From assembly GCF_025264665.1 (NCBI RefSeq), contig NZ_CP073697.1:124001-188000 (forward strand): a stretch of 64,000 bases of DNA. The letters are read 5' to 3'. The stretch is from Edaphobacter flagellatus. GTDB lineage: Bacteria; Acidobacteriota; Terriglobia; Terriglobales; Acidobacteriaceae. A program made the translations under genes and the position numbers. The notes below the pieces were generated by a model. The model was not told where the DNA came from. It saw nothing but the letters and a program-made list of their open reading frames with translations, and ran no database searches. Within the stretch, counting starts at the first letter, position 1; each line of letters starts with the position of its first letter. Of this stretch, positions 29,265 to 38,443 are shown piece by piece.

Positions 29265-30524
29265 TCATCGATCGATGGCTCCAAGCACGATGTCAATGGA
29301 TCCAATGACGGCGACGACGTCGGCGAGCAGACGACCTCTGCACATGGTTTCCAGAGCCTGCAGGTTTGCAAAATCCGCGTTGCGCATGTGCACGCGGTAG
29401 GGCTTCGATGTGCCATCGGAGACGACGTAGTAGTTCATCATGCCGTGCGCAGCTTCGACCGAGCTTGTGGCTTCTCCTGCGGGAACGGCAAAGCCTTCAG
29501 TAACAATCTTGAAGTGATGGATCAGCGACTCCATTTGCGTCTTCATCTGCTCGCGGTCGGGCAGAATGATCTTCGGCGCATCGGCAACAATGCGGCCTTC
29601 GGGCATGCCGTCCAGAGCCTGCAGGCAGATCTTGACCGATTCGCGCATCTCCTGCATGCGCAGCACATAACGCGCCCACACATCACTGTCATTCGAGACG
29701 GGAACGTTGAACTGGAACTTTTCGTAGCTGGAGTACGGCATATCGCGGCGCAGGTCGAAGTCGATACCCGCAGCGCGCAGCGGAGGTCCGGTAACGCCGA
29801 GCGCAATCGCGTCTTCCGGCGAGATGTAGCCAATGCCCTTCAGGCGGTTGATCCAGATGGGATTGTTCTGCAGCAGCGATTCGTATTCGTCGATCTTTGA
29901 GGGGAAGTCGAGCAGGAAGGCCCGGATCGAGTCGTAAAGACCCAGCGGTGGCTCAAGGCTCACACCGCCGATTCGGATATAGCTGGTCATCATGCGCTGG
30001 CCGCTGACGGCCTCGAAGATGCGCAGCAACTGTTCGCGTTCGCGGAAGCAGTAGAGGAAGACGGTCAGCGCGCCGATGTCCATAGCGTGCGTGCCCAGCC
30101 AGACCAGGTGCGAGTTCAGGCGCATCAGCTCGTTGAAGAGCACGCGCAGCCACTGGGCTTTCTCTGGAATCTCCAGTTCCAGCAGCTTCTCCACCGCCAA
30201 TGCATACGCCGTGTTGTTGGTCATCGGCGAGAGATAGTCGATGCGGTCGGTCAGCGGCACGACCTGCTGATAGAACTTCGCTTCGCAGGTCTTTTCAATG
30301 CCGGTATGCAGATAGCCGATATCAGGCGCGAGCGAGACGACCGTCTCGCCGTCGATCTCCAGCACAAGGCGAAGCACGCCGTGTGTGGACGGGTGCTGCG
30401 GTCCCATGTTGATGACCATCGTCTGGTCGGAGACGGGATCGTTTCCGTGCTGATGCCGTTTAGCGTCGGCGATCACGTCGTCGATGCCGGGATTGATCTG
30501 GTCGGGAGCGGCGATAGATGACAT
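29265..30524 (-). CDS. nuoD: NADH-quinone oxidoreductase subunit D
   Basis: The 419-residue 49-kDa subunit of complex I, which forms the quinone site with NuoB. Conserved stretches include NMGPQHPSTHGVLRLVLEIDGE, PDIGYLHTGIEKTCE, YLSPMTNNTAYALAVEKLL and the C-terminal CRGRLLADVVAVIGSIDIVLGAIDR. A 25-residue N-terminal extension precedes the core. Its start overlaps the nuoC stop by one base. No nuoB lies nearby to pair with it. Confidence 0.97.
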   Translation of the reverse strand: MSSIAAPDQINPGIDDVIADAKRHQHGNDPVSDQTMVINMGPQHPSTHGVLRLVLEIDGETVVSLAPDIGYLHTGIEKTCEAKFYQQVVPLTDRIDYLSPMTNNTAYALAVEKLLELEIPEKAQWLRVLFNELMRLNSHLVWLGTHAMDIGALTVFLYCFREREQLLRIFEAVSGQRMMTSYIRIGGVSLEPPLGLYDSIRAFLLDFPSKIDEYESLLQNNPIWINRLKGIGYISPEDAIALGVTGPPLRAAGIDFDLRRDMPYSSYEKFQFNVPVSNDSDVWARYVLRMQEMRESVKICLQALDGMPEGRIVADAPKIILPDREQMKTQMESLIHHFKIVTEGFAVPAGEATSSVEAAHGMMNYYVVSDGTSKPYRVHMRNADFANLQALETMCRGRLLADVVAVIGSIDIVLGAIDR

Positions 30525-31006
30525 TAGCGGTAGCCCTCCACGGGATAGTCCTTGCGCAGCGGATGCCCCTTCCAGTCCTCGGGCATCATGATCCGGCGCA
30601 GGTTGGGGTGACCGTTGAAGTGAACGCCGAAGAGGTCGAAGACCTCGCGCTCATAAAAATTGGCCGCGGGCCAGACCGAGGTAATACTGTCGAGCGATGC
30701 TTCCTCGGACATCAGCCTCACCACGAGACGCATGCGGCGCTTCAGCGAGAACGACAGAATGCTGTAGCTGATCTGGAAGCGCGGCTCCGACGGATACCAG
30801 TCGACGGCAGTCACATCCTCAAAGAAGTTGTAGCCTGCCTTCTTTACAGCCTCACAAGCGGCAATGATATTTTCGCGAGCGACGGTAATGGTCAGCTCAT
30901 CACGATCAAACTTTGCAGCAGTTGCCAGTTCGGCAAGCGCCTTCAATGCGGGCTCGTCGGGAAAGGCATCGAAGACGGCCTGTGTATCGAGAATGGCAGC
31001 AGCCAT
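30524..31006 (-). CDS. nuoC: NADH-quinone oxidoreductase subunit C
   Basis: A 160-residue 30-kDa-type subunit of complex I, separate from NuoD rather than fused. The family signature is visible as EREVFDLFGVHFNGHPNLRR followed by WKGHPLRKDYPVEGY. It abuts nuoA directly, leaving no room for nuoB between them. Confidence 0.96.
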   Translation of the reverse strand: MAAAILDTQAVFDAFPDEPALKALAELATAAKFDRDELTITVARENIIAACEAVKKAGYNFFEDVTAVDWYPSEPRFQISYSILSFSLKRRMRLVVRLMSEEASLDSITSVWPAANFYEREVFDLFGVHFNGHPNLRRIMMPEDWKGHPLRKDYPVEGYR

Positions 31007-31420
31007 TTAGAGATCTCCCTTGTCTGTGGACCAGTCGAGAATGCCCTTCTTCCAGACATAGAAGAGGCCAACGGCAACAAAGCCGATATAGACCAGCATT
31101 TCGTAGAAACCGAACATCTTCGAGCCGGTAATCAACGGCAGGCGACGGAAGATGACGGCCCAGGGAAGCATGAAGACGGCCTCAACATCGAACAGAATGA
31201 AGAGCATGGCCACCATGTAGAAACGGACCGTGAAGCGGCCGCGCGCATCGCCGATCGGGTCCATACCGCATTCATACGGGCCCAGCTTGGTCCGCGAGTT
31301 CTTATGCTTTCCGATGAGGAACGAAACCCCTACCATACCGCATGCAAGACCAAGCGCTACCAGTATTTGCAGGATCAGAGGAAGATAATTCCAGATGTAG
31401 GGATAATTGTGCATGGCCAT
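31007..31420 (-). CDS. nuoA: NADH-quinone oxidoreductase subunit A
   Basis: A 137-residue, three-helix membrane subunit of complex I and first gene of the operon. The conserved loop is YECGMDPIGDARGRF followed by VRFYMVAMLFILFDVEAVFM. Two in-frame ATGs (residues 1 and 3) could start it; neither has a ribosome site. The predicted promoter would place the transcript start at or next to the first ATG. Confidence 0.96.
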   Translation of the reverse strand: MAMHNYPYIWNYLPLILQILVALGLACGMVGVSFLIGKHKNSRTKLGPYECGMDPIGDARGRFTVRFYMVAMLFILFDVEAVFMLPWAVIFRRLPLITGSKMFGFYEMLVYIGFVAVGLFYVWKKGILDWSTDKGDL

Positions 31421-31425
31421 CTTCG

Positions 31426-31454
31426 ACTCTAAGTTTGTGGCTGTCCAGTGTCAA
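31426..31454 (-). promoter_or_regulatory. Sigma-70-type promoter of the nuo operon
   Basis: Reading the minus strand, -35 TTGACA (31454-31449, perfect consensus), a 17-nt spacer and -10 TAGAGT (31431-31426) lie just before nuoA. A start point about 7 nt after the -10 falls on the first ATG, so the mRNA is predicted to be leaderless, in agreement with the missing Shine-Dalgarno. Confidence 0.65.
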
Positions 31455-31497
31455 GCCAGCAGGCTGTGCATGTTCGGCTATCGTTCTTTGTCGACGC

Positions 31498-32442
31498 TTA
31501 CCGCAAAAGCTGTGAATACGCGTCGATCATGCGGTCGCCAACCTGCGCCACAATCAGGCCGCCGGCCGCAAGAAAACTGCCGAACGCAAGCTTCGACGTC
31601 CCTCCGGCCCGTCCTCGGACAAGCAGGTAAATGCCATAGATGCTTGCCCCCAGAACGCCGAAGAAAAGCGAAAGAATCGCCGGCCAGAAGCCCAGGAACG
31701 CCGCAATCATCGCCAGTAGCTTCACATCACCCAACCCCAGGCCCTCGCGATGCCGTAACGCCTTATACATCCATCGAACGATCAGCAGCAGCAACGCCAC
31801 GCCACAAATCGCCAGCATGCGTCCTCCCACGAGTGCCTCGGGCCCTGTAAGAAAGACATTCCCGCTGTCGGTGACGTTTCCCACGCTGGTGAGCTTGATA
31901 CTGTTACGCGTCAACAACACCTGGCCATCCGTCGGCCCCAGAAAAATAGCCTGGACGCAGATGAGAAAGAAGCCGATTGCGGTACCGGTAAGCGTAAAGG
32001 TGTCCGGCAGCAGCCCTGTCTGCCAGTCCATCACAACCAGACCAATCAGCAGAAATCCCACAATCAGAACCGCAACATTCGAGATGATGGCAAACGCAGC
32101 ATACGAGGACGGCTCACTGGCGTTTGAGCCGAAGTAGAAGTGCAGCAGCGTGTGCAGACGCGCCGCCTGAATCGCAAACCATAGCCCCGTTGCCAGTTCC
32201 ACCAGCGGGTAGCGCCATGAGATCGGCTGCCCGCAGTCGCGGCAGTGTCCGCGAAGAAACAGCCAGCTCACAACGGGGATATTGTCATACCACCGTATCG
32301 GGGCCTTGCAGTGAGGGCAGTGCGATGCCGGGCGAACGATCGACTCATGTCCGGGAAGCCTTGAGATGCAGACGTTCAGAAAGCTCCCAAACAGCAGACC
32401 AAGCAGGAAGCCGATGACCTCATAAAGAACTCGAACGCTCAC
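31498..32442 (-). CDS. Prepilin peptidase (A24 family)
   Basis: A 314-residue inner-membrane aspartyl protease that cleaves and N-methylates type IV prepilins and pseudopilins. The N-terminal methylase part has [13 protein letters not shown] and two zinc-type CxxC pairs (CPHCKAP and CRDCGQP). The catalytic aspartates lie in [10 protein letters not shown] and in the GxGD motif [11 protein letters not shown]. About seven further helices follow the usual plan; a loop near 180-215 is longer than in short homologues. No pilin gene adjoins it. It precedes nuoA on the same strand. Confidence 0.94.
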   Translation of the reverse strand: MSVRVLYEVIGFLLGLLFGSFLNVCISRLPGHESIVRPASHCPHCKAPIRWYDNIPVVSWLFLRGHCRDCGQPISWRYPLVELATGLWFAIQAARLHTLLHFYFGSNASEPSSYAAFAIISNVAVLIVGFLLIGLVVMDWQTGLLPDTFTLTGTAIGFFLICVQAIFLGPTDGQVLLTRNSIKLTSVGNVTDSGNVFLTGPEALVGGRMLAICGVALLLLIVRWMYKALRHREGLGLGDVKLLAMIAAFLGFWPAILSLFFGVLGASIYGIYLLVRGRAGGTSKLAFGSFLAAGGLIVAQVGDRMIDAYSQLLR

Positions 32443-32463
32443 GCGTTGAGTATACGGCGAACT

Positions 32464-33882
32464 CTAGAAGTCCACATGCATGCGGACGCCCTCGACCAAT
32501 ACCGGTCCGCGATCTCTGTTGTATCCGGGGTTGTCGATGAACTGCACGTTCAGCGCATAATACAGCCCGCGCCATGTATGCACGTTGTAGTAGCTCTCGA
32601 GGATGTTTTCGCGTCCGTAATTCAATTTGCCATCGCCCAGCAGAAATCCCAGGCCACCATAGCGCAGGTAGTTCTGATGGTCGCGCTTGATCGCGTTCGA
32701 GACAAAAGCGACACCGATCTTGTCGTTTGGCCGTGACCAGCGGCGCCCTGCATAGTCCCCGCCAAACTCCACCGTCTGATCGACCTCGGTATATGCAAAG
32801 GATTCCTGCTGGCCTTCGTTCCATCCGAAACGGAAAAATCCGCGCAAATTCGGGGTGATTTCCTGCTCTGCGTTGATTCCAAAGCCGTATTTAACATTGC
32901 CGAACTTCGCATGGGCCGAGATATCAGGGTGTGGATCGCGGCCAGCCAGGAAAGCATCGACCGCCTCACGATAATTGCCCATGTGGGCATGATTGACGTA
33001 GCCCAGCAGGCGGATGGCCCCTTTGCGCTCCGGCGATGCAAGCCGACCGAGCAAAGATTTGCGCCACTCGAACTCGAAGTTCTGTCCGTTCGCGCGGCTG
33101 AAGGCCCAATCCAGATCGATACCGTTGGCGACGACCGGCATGGCTGCAATCACATAGCGTGCGGCCCAGTCTTTATCGAAGTACTCGAGCACCATAGCAT
33201 ACGTGTATCCACGTGTATCGGCGGCGTAGTCCCACGCGCCATTATTGTCGACCGTCCAGTTGAGAAACTGCAGATGACTATCCGAACCGATGCTGTTGAT
33301 GTCGACGTAGTCCGGCAAACTCATCTTGCCGACGTGCAGCTCGAAGCGGCGCTCAGGCACCTGGGTCGACAGCGAGAAGGGTGTGCGCTCTGCGTCAATC
33401 AGCTTGTCTGTCAGGCCAATCGTCTGATGAATCTGGACGCGGCCGAGGTATGGCTTGGAGCCTAAATTCGGATTACGGACAACGTCGAGGTTCGTAAAGC
33501 CGGCAAGTCCAAGCGCCTGACTGATACCACGTCCTCCCGCCGACTCGAAGTCAACAATAGCGTCCGTAGCATAACGGGGATTGCGGTTGACCTGGTATCC
33601 CAGAAACAGTGTTCCGACAAGCGAGGTCTTGTATTCGCCGCGTCCCTGAAGACTATTTACGCCGTCGTAGGGAGAGTGAAAGGGAGCATGGGCCTGAAAG
33701 ATAATATTGGCCTGACCCGCGATAAGATAGCGACCTTTTTCCGTATGAGGAAACATCGTCGTCTGCTCGTCGACAGGAACCGGCGCTTCGGGCAGGGCCG
33801 CAGGGGCATCGCTCATATGCTGAGCCATAGCGGGACGCAGCAACGCTGGGATCAAAAAAAAGAAAACAATCAGATATCGCAT
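32464..33882 (-). CDS. Carbohydrate porin, OprB-like
   Basis: A 472-residue outer-membrane beta-barrel protein. A signal peptide ends near AMAQ, followed by a Pro/Ala-rich linker. The barrel shows alternating amphipathic strands and the family-like segments GRYLIAGQANIIFQ, DFESAGGRGISQALG and FGINAEQEITPNLRGFFRFGWNEG, closing with a terminal VEGVRMHVDF ending in phenylalanine, as expected for barrel insertion. OprB-type porins pass sugars. It ends 21 bp before the prepilin peptidase start, but the link looks incidental. Confidence 0.85.
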   Translation of the reverse strand: MRYLIVFFFLIPALLRPAMAQHMSDAPAALPEAPVPVDEQTTMFPHTEKGRYLIAGQANIIFQAHAPFHSPYDGVNSLQGRGEYKTSLVGTLFLGYQVNRNPRYATDAIVDFESAGGRGISQALGLAGFTNLDVVRNPNLGSKPYLGRVQIHQTIGLTDKLIDAERTPFSLSTQVPERRFELHVGKMSLPDYVDINSIGSDSHLQFLNWTVDNNGAWDYAADTRGYTYAMVLEYFDKDWAARYVIAAMPVVANGIDLDWAFSRANGQNFEFEWRKSLLGRLASPERKGAIRLLGYVNHAHMGNYREAVDAFLAGRDPHPDISAHAKFGNVKYGFGINAEQEITPNLRGFFRFGWNEGQQESFAYTEVDQTVEFGGDYAGRRWSRPNDKIGVAFVSNAIKRDHQNYLRYGGLGFLLGDGKLNYGRENILESYYNVHTWRGLYYALNVQFIDNPGYNRDRGPVLVEGVRMHVDF

Positions 33883-33993
33883 CAGGCCTTAAAATGGTGC
33901 AGACGTTTCGACAAAGGCAGTATTAATGCTGCATGAATGGCTCAAAAAGATGATGAATAGAGTAAGAATTGCCAGTCTTTAGCAGTATGCACT

Positions 33994-35328
33994 TTAACGA
34001 AAAGTTTGTACCAGAAGCCAGATATTGAGCCCGGCAATCAGCACAGCAACAAACCAGCTTAACCAGCGAACCCAGCGAGTATTTGTGAACGGCCCCATCA
34101 TCTTCCGGTCGCTCGTAAATGCAACCAGCGGAAAGACCGCGAAACTGAGTTGCATACTCAAAACAACCTGACTGAAGACAAGCAGTTTTGCTGTTCCATC
34201 GCTGCCGTAAATAGCCGTAACAATCACAGCAGGAATGATGGCGACCAGGCGCGTAATCAGGCGCCGCAGCCAGTTCGGCAGATGCAGATCGAGGAAGCCC
34301 TCCATCACAATCTGCCCGGCCAGCGTACCGGTAATGGTTGAGTTCTGCCCCGAAGCCAGCAGCGCCAGGGCAAACATCATGCTCGCTCCCGTGAAGCCGA
34401 GCAAAGGTGTCAGCAGCTTATACGCGTCACTAATCTCGGCTACCTCTGTATGCCCGCTGCGATGAAAGACCGCAGCCGCCAGGATCAGGATGGCTGCATT
34501 GATAAACAGCGCCCCCGTAAGCGCGACGGCGGAATCCAGGTTCGCCATACGAATCGCTCCGCGCTTGCCGCTGACCGTGCGTGGGTACGCGCGCGTCTGC
34601 ACAATCGACGAGTGCAGATAAAGATTGTGCGGCATCACCGTCGCTCCCAGAATGCTGATGGCGATATACAGCATGTCGGGATTGGTCAGCATCGCGCGGG
34701 AAGGAACAAAAAGATTACGCACGATAGGGAACCACTCCGGCCGCGAAAGAATCGTCTCGATGCCGAAGAGGACAGCAATCGTCCCGATCAATACCATTAC
34801 CAGCGCTTCCAGATAGCGGAAGCCGCGGTTCTCCAGCAGCAGAATCAGCAGGACATCAAGACTCGTAATGATGACGCCGAGAATCAGCGGAATATGAAAG
34901 AGCAGTTGTAGCGCAATCGCGGAGCCGATCACTTCGGCAAGATCGCAGGCGGCTATGGCAATCTCCGCAACGATCCACAGCGCCAGCGTCGCTGGCCTGC
35001 TGTAACGCTCGCGGCAGGCCTGCGCCAGATCGCGCTCTGACGCGATTCCCAGCTTCAGCGCAAGGCTTTGCAGCAGAATCGCCATCAGGTTCGAGGCCAT
35101 GATGACGAATAACAACGTGTAGCCATAACGGGAGCCAGCGGCCAGATCCGTGGCCCAGTTGCCGGGGTCCATGTAGCCCACCGCAACCATGAATCCCGGC
35201 CCCGCAAAGCCGAGGGCACGCCGCCATAGCTTGCCCGATTCCGGCACCGCAATACTCGAAAAGACATTCGGCAGCGTCGGCCGCTGCGTCGAAGTCTCGG
35301 GTTTTGCAATGGACGTCGTCGTGTTCAT
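33994..35328 (-). CDS. mntH: Nramp-family Mn2+ transporter
   Basis: A 444-residue divalent metal:proton symporter with 11 predicted helices. Metal-site motifs are [17 protein letters not shown] in TM1 and [15 protein letters not shown] in TM6. The length is typical. It lies 66 bp after the mntR-like gene on the same strand, but the presence of a separate operator-like motif (35343-35353) suggests its own promoter. No ribosome site precedes the ATG. Confidence 0.95.
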   Translation of the reverse strand: MNTTTSIAKPETSTQRPTLPNVFSSIAVPESGKLWRRALGFAGPGFMVAVGYMDPGNWATDLAAGSRYGYTLLFVIMASNLMAILLQSLALKLGIASERDLAQACRERYSRPATLALWIVAEIAIAACDLAEVIGSAIALQLLFHIPLILGVIITSLDVLLILLLENRGFRYLEALVMVLIGTIAVLFGIETILSRPEWFPIVRNLFVPSRAMLTNPDMLYIAISILGATVMPHNLYLHSSIVQTRAYPRTVSGKRGAIRMANLDSAVALTGALFINAAILILAAAVFHRSGHTEVAEISDAYKLLTPLLGFTGASMMFALALLASGQNSTITGTLAGQIVMEGFLDLHLPNWLRRLITRLVAIIPAVIVTAIYGSDGTAKLLVFSQVVLSMQLSFAVFPLVAFTSDRKMMGPFTNTRWVRWLSWFVAVLIAGLNIWLLVQTFR

Positions 35329-35342
35329 GGCATTCTAGGGCC

Positions 35343-35353
35343 TTAGCTTTAGT
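35343..35353 (-). promoter_or_regulatory. Candidate MntR operator upstream of mntH
   Basis: The minus strand reads ACTAAAGCTAA, 15-25 bases before the mntH ATG. The same 11-mer with one change (ACTATAGCTAA) precedes the regulator gene. A second dyad, GTTAAC-TGCG-GTTAAC, lies at 35366-35381. Confidence 0.45.
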
Positions 35354-35394
35354 ATGCCACAACAAGTTAACTGCGGTTAACCCTGTCTCCGGGG

Positions 35395-36060
35395 CTATCG
35401 TTTCGCCTGAACCCAGACCCTCTCCGCGGCTGGCTTGCCAAGCGTGGCAACACCGGTCCGCGTTTCGACCGTAACAGTCTCGTCATAGTTCTTCGTGACC
35501 AGGCGAACCGGGGCCTGCGGTCCGATGCCCAGCTTGTGCAGAAACAGGAGCAGTTTGGGGTCGCGCTCGTAAAGACTGGAGACGATATAGGCCGTCTTCT
35601 CCTCGGCCTCGGCAAGGGAAACCAGCCCGCGCTTCTTTCTGCGTGCCGGACTATCCGGCAACACCGCGTTGCCATGCGGGCAGGTTCCTTTCTCGCCCAG
35701 CTTCTCAATCAGCTTCGCCTCAAACGCGGGAGAGACGGCATGCTCCAGGCGCTCCGCTTCATCATGAACCTGGTACCACTCCATGCCGAAGATCTCTGAC
35801 AGCATGCGTTCGATCAGATGATGCCGCAGAGCTGTCCGGTAGGCCGTCTCCTTGCCCATGGCAGAGAGATGGATTGTCCCGTCATTCTTGACCAGCACAT
35901 AGCCATCGCGCTTCAGGCGCTTCAGGGCCATCGTCACGGCAGGTGGCGATACGGCCAGCCAGTGCGCTAGCGTAGCGGAGATCACATGCTGCCCCTCGCA
36001 CTCCGCCTCCAGAATCGCCTTGAGATAATCTTCCTTCGAAACCGTAATTGCATTCTTCAT
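35395..36060 (-). CDS. mntR: DtxR/MntR family metal-dependent repressor
   Basis: A 221-residue metalloregulator. The winged HTH occupies about 7-65 (SKEDYLKAILEAE, VSPPAVTMALKRLKRDGYV). The dimerisation and metal-binding region contains WYQVHDEAERLEHAVS, whose His/Glu residues match the MntR/IdeR metal sites, followed by CPHGNAV. A C-terminal FeoA/SH3-like domain (about 150-215) makes it longer than Bacillus MntR. Adjacency to mntH points to manganese control, though the DtxR family also senses iron. Confidence 0.9.
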   Translation of the reverse strand: MKNAITVSKEDYLKAILEAECEGQHVISATLAHWLAVSPPAVTMALKRLKRDGYVLVKNDGTIHLSAMGKETAYRTALRHHLIERMLSEIFGMEWYQVHDEAERLEHAVSPAFEAKLIEKLGEKGTCPHGNAVLPDSPARRKKRGLVSLAEAEEKTAYIVSSLYERDPKLLLFLHKLGIGPQAPVRLVTKNYDETVTVETRTGVATLGKPAAERVWVQAKR

Positions 36061-36088
36061 TCGAATCGCGCCAAAACTAACAAAATCA

Positions 36089-36106
36089 GATTAACTATAG
36101 CTAATC
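36089..36106 (+). promoter_or_regulatory. Candidate autoregulatory operator upstream of mntR
   Basis: GATTAACTATAGCTAATC is an imperfect palindrome 29 bases before the mntR start. Its core ACTATAGCTAA (36094-36104) matches 10 of 11 bases of the site before mntH. Confidence 0.45.
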
Positions 36107-36243
36107 GCAGCCGTCCCGAATGCGTTGGAAGCCGCCACTTGCGTCTCCAGCGACGCGGGCGTACTCTTTCGCTACACGGGAAAGGAGGATGATCCAGCCT
36201 ATGAAATCTGAAAGTACCAGTTGCATCAACACACGTGAGGTGA

Positions 36244-36341
36244 CTGAGGCTTAGGAGCGTCCTGCTCTCAAGTCCTGGCGATCTTCAGTGATACGCTGAA
36301 CATATTCCCGCCGAGGCCAAGTCCGAGCAAGGACGCCTCAG
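36244..36341 (+). ncRNA. Candidate structured RNA, rod-like
   Basis: Nested pairings form a 98-nt rod: CTGAG/CTCAG, GCGTCCT/AGGACGC, GCTC/GAGC, then CCTGGCG/CGCCgAGG, then TTCAG/CTGAA around a 7-nt loop. It is followed by a terminator-like hairpin. It does not show the conserved motifs of SRP RNA, tmRNA, RNase P or the TPP riboswitch. It could be a leader element of thiG or a small RNA; a 6S-like role is possible from shape only. Confidence 0.4.
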
Positions 36342-36366
36342 GTCAATCTCAACAGTTCACCGCCAT

Positions 36367-36397
36367 ACGGCCCGCTGCTCCCACGAGCGCGGGCCGT
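36367..36397 (+). terminator. Terminator or attenuator hairpin before thiG
   Basis: ACGGCCCGC (36367-36375) pairs with GCGGGCCGT (36389-36397), a 9-bp GC-rich stem. The T-run after it is weak (TTCACATTTGGTTTT). It lies only 26 bases before the thiG start, where it could end the upstream RNA or attenuate thiG. Confidence 0.6.
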
Positions 36398-36423
36398 TCA
36401 CATTTGGTTTTAGAATGGTCTGC

Positions 36424-37194
36424 ATGACACCTCTGGTAATTGCCGGCAAAGCCTTTCAGTCACGACTCATCGTTGGAACCGGGAAGTACGAGGACGGCCC
36501 GCAGACCCAGGCTGCGATCGAGGCCTCCGGTGCGGAGATGGTCACCGTCGCCGTCCGCCGCGTGAACCTCGACCGCTCCACCGAATCCCTGTTGGACTTC
36601 ATCGATCCGCGCCGCTACTTTCTGCTGCCGAATACCGCAGGTTGTTACACCGCAGAAGAAGCGATCCGCGCCGCCCGTCTCGGCCGCGAGGTGGGCCTCT
36701 CCGACTGGGTCAAGATCGAGGTCATCGGCGACCAGGCAACGCTCTATCCCGATATTCAAGCAACGCTTGAGGCTACCCGCGTACTGGTAAAGGAAGGCTT
36801 TACAGTCCTCCCCTATACCTCTGATGACATTGTGTTTGCCAAGCGACTCATCGACGCCGGTGCCGCGGCCGTCATGCCTCTCGGAGCCCCCATCGGCAGC
36901 GGTCTTGGCCTGCAGAACACCGCCAATCTGCGCATCCTGCGCGAGATGATTACCGAGGTCCCGCTTATCGTCGACGCGGGCGTCGGCACCGCCTCCGACG
37001 CAACCGTCGCCATGGAGCTCGGCTTCGACGGCGTCCTGATGAACACCGCCATCGCGCAGGCGAAGGACCCCTTGCTGATGGCAGAGGCCATGCAGCATGC
37101 CGTGCTTGCCGGACGCCAGGCCTATCTTGCCGGACGTATGCCGCGGAAGCTCTACGCAACCGCCAGCTCGCCGCTCGAGGGAATCTCGCGATAG
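36424..37194 (+). CDS. thiG: Thiazole synthase
   Basis: A 256-residue (beta/alpha)8 enzyme that forms the thiazole ring of thiamine from deoxyxylulose phosphate, dehydroglycine and ThiS thiocarboxylate. Motifs are [20 protein letters not shown] at the N-terminus, the lysine of WVKIEVIGD that forms the Schiff base, [15 protein letters not shown] and [10 protein letters not shown] for phosphate binding. An ATG three codons upstream is possible. No thiS, thiF, thiH or thiO lies beside it, so the rest of the pathway is elsewhere. Confidence 0.96.
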   Translation: MTPLVIAGKAFQSRLIVGTGKYEDGPQTQAAIEASGAEMVTVAVRRVNLDRSTESLLDFIDPRRYFLLPNTAGCYTAEEAIRAARLGREVGLSDWVKIEVIGDQATLYPDIQATLEATRVLVKEGFTVLPYTSDDIVFAKRLIDAGAAAVMPLGAPIGSGLGLQNTANLRILREMITEVPLIVDAGVGTASDATVAMELGFDGVLMNTAIAQAKDPLLMAEAMQHAVLAGRQAYLAGRMPRKLYATASSPLEGISR

Positions 37195-37255
37195 CCCCGC
37201 ACACGACTCAAACTTGCCAGCCGAACGTTGCTGCGAAATGAATTACACTTCGCCC

Positions 37256-37765
37256 ATGCGGGTCTTTGGCATCGACTGTGGCACTGAGTTCACCGGCTAC
37301 GGTGTCGTGGAACACGATCTCACCGCCCGTATGCCACGCCTCGTCCATTGCGCCGCCGGAACCATCCGGCTCAGCAAAAAAGACAAGACGCCGCAGCGGC
37401 TCGCCCAGATCTACACAGAGCTGACCGCCATGATGTCGCTTTACCATCCCGACGTCGTCGCCATCGAAGAAGTCTTCTTCTCCGCCAACGCCAAGTCTGC
37501 CCTCAAGCTCGGACAGGTCCGCGGTGTCGCCCTGCTCGCAGCCGCAACCTCTGGCCTGCCCGTCGTCGAATACGCCCCGCTCAAGATCAAAAGCTCCGTC
37601 GTCGGCTACGGCCTCGCCGCCAAGGAGCAGGTCCAGTTCATGGTGACGCGTCTGCTCGAGCTCGACCAGGCCCCTGAATCGCCCGATGCTGCCGACGCTC
37701 TGGCCATCGCCATCTGCCACATCCACTCCGCGCAAACGCTCGCGCTACAAGGCGCAGGACGATGA
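37256..37765 (+). CDS. ruvC: Holliday junction resolvase RuvC
   Basis: A 169-residue endonuclease that cuts four-way junctions with RuvAB. The catalytic acids are visible: Asp in MRVFGIDCGTEFTGYG, Glu in VAIEEVFFSANAKSALKLGQ and the paired Asp in SPDAADALAIAICH. The start chosen matches the family; an ATG six codons upstream is possible. ruvA and ruvB are not here. Its stop overlaps the next start by four bases (ATGA). Confidence 0.95.
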   Translation: MRVFGIDCGTEFTGYGVVEHDLTARMPRLVHCAAGTIRLSKKDKTPQRLAQIYTELTAMMSLYHPDVVAIEEVFFSANAKSALKLGQVRGVALLAAATSGLPVVEYAPLKIKSSVVGYGLAAKEQVQFMVTRLLELDQAPESPDAADALAIAICHIHSAQTLALQGAGR

Positions 37766-38439
37766 GATTCGCGCTGGCGCTGCTGCTTGCCGTGGCGGCT
37801 GCACCCGCCTTCACACAGACCGCCGCGCCAGCATCGCAGCCAGAGGTCAGCTTCCAGTTCGACCGCCCCGGCCTGCCCGTCCCGAAGTTCACCCTCACCG
37901 TCCGCGAAGACGGAACCGGCACCTACAAAGGTGAGACCGCATCCATCAGTGGAGGCACCATGCGCTCCGCCTCGCCAGGTCAGCCCATCGATCGCCCCAT
38001 CCATCTCACCGCCGCAACCACGGAGACGATCTTTAAGACAGCGCGCTCGCTCAACTTCTTCAACATCGAATGCGCCTCCAAAGCGAAGAACATTGCAGAC
38101 ACCGGTAAAAAGACACTCACCTACACCGGTGCCGACGGCCACGGCTCCTGCCTCTACAACTACTCCGAGAACAAGGGCATCGCACAGCTCACCGACCTGT
38201 TTCAGGCCATAGCCTTCACCATGGACGAAGGTCGCAAGCTCGACTTCATGCACCGCTTCGACCGTCTCGGCCTTTACTCCGAGATGGATACGCTCAACCA
38301 CGAAGTACAGGAGAAACGCGCACTCGAGCTCGGCAACATCCGCCAGTCGCTTACCTCCATCGCCAACGACGAAGCGCTCATGGAGCGTGTTCGCGAGAAG
38401 GCCGTCAAGCTGCTGAATCAGACCGGCGAGACGAACTAG
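37762..38439 (+). CDS. Secreted hypothetical protein coupled to ruvC
   Basis: A 225-residue protein whose ATG overlaps the ruvC stop. A signal peptide is evident (MRFALALLLAVAAAPAFTQ, cleavage near residue 19). Residues about 30-130 are beta-rich (FTLTVREDGTGTYKGE), then a mainly helical C-terminal part follows (MDEGRKLDFMHRFDRLGLYSE). I do not recognise the family. Coupling to a recombination enzyme seems positional, since this product is exported. Confidence 0.75.
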   Translation: MRFALALLLAVAAAPAFTQTAAPASQPEVSFQFDRPGLPVPKFTLTVREDGTGTYKGETASISGGTMRSASPGQPIDRPIHLTAATTETIFKTARSLNFFNIECASKAKNIADTGKKTLTYTGADGHGSCLYNYSENKGIAQLTDLFQAIAFTMDEGRKLDFMHRFDRLGLYSEMDTLNHEVQEKRALELGNIRQSLTSIANDEALMERVREKAVKLLNQTGETN

Positions 38440-38443
38440 CGGC

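Larger units (their letters stand above)
36107..36423 (+). other. Intergenic region before thiG with structured RNA
   Basis: About 317 bases between the mntR operator and thiG. A weak promoter-like pair TTGCGT-N17-TACTCT (36139-36167) is followed by AAAGGAGG (36181-36188), a 17-codon mini-ORF (36201-36254, starting MKSESTSC), a rod-like fold (36244-36341) and a terminator-like hairpin. I saw no TPP riboswitch motifs. Confidence 0.45.

Noticed and set aside
36244..36341. SRP RNA, tmRNA or RNase P RNA
   Set aside because: None of the conserved loops of these RNAs is found in the rod-like fold.
36107..36423. TPP riboswitch upstream of thiG
   Set aside because: The conserved CTGAGA and the ACCTGATCTGG-type segments are not present; only unrelated stems are seen.
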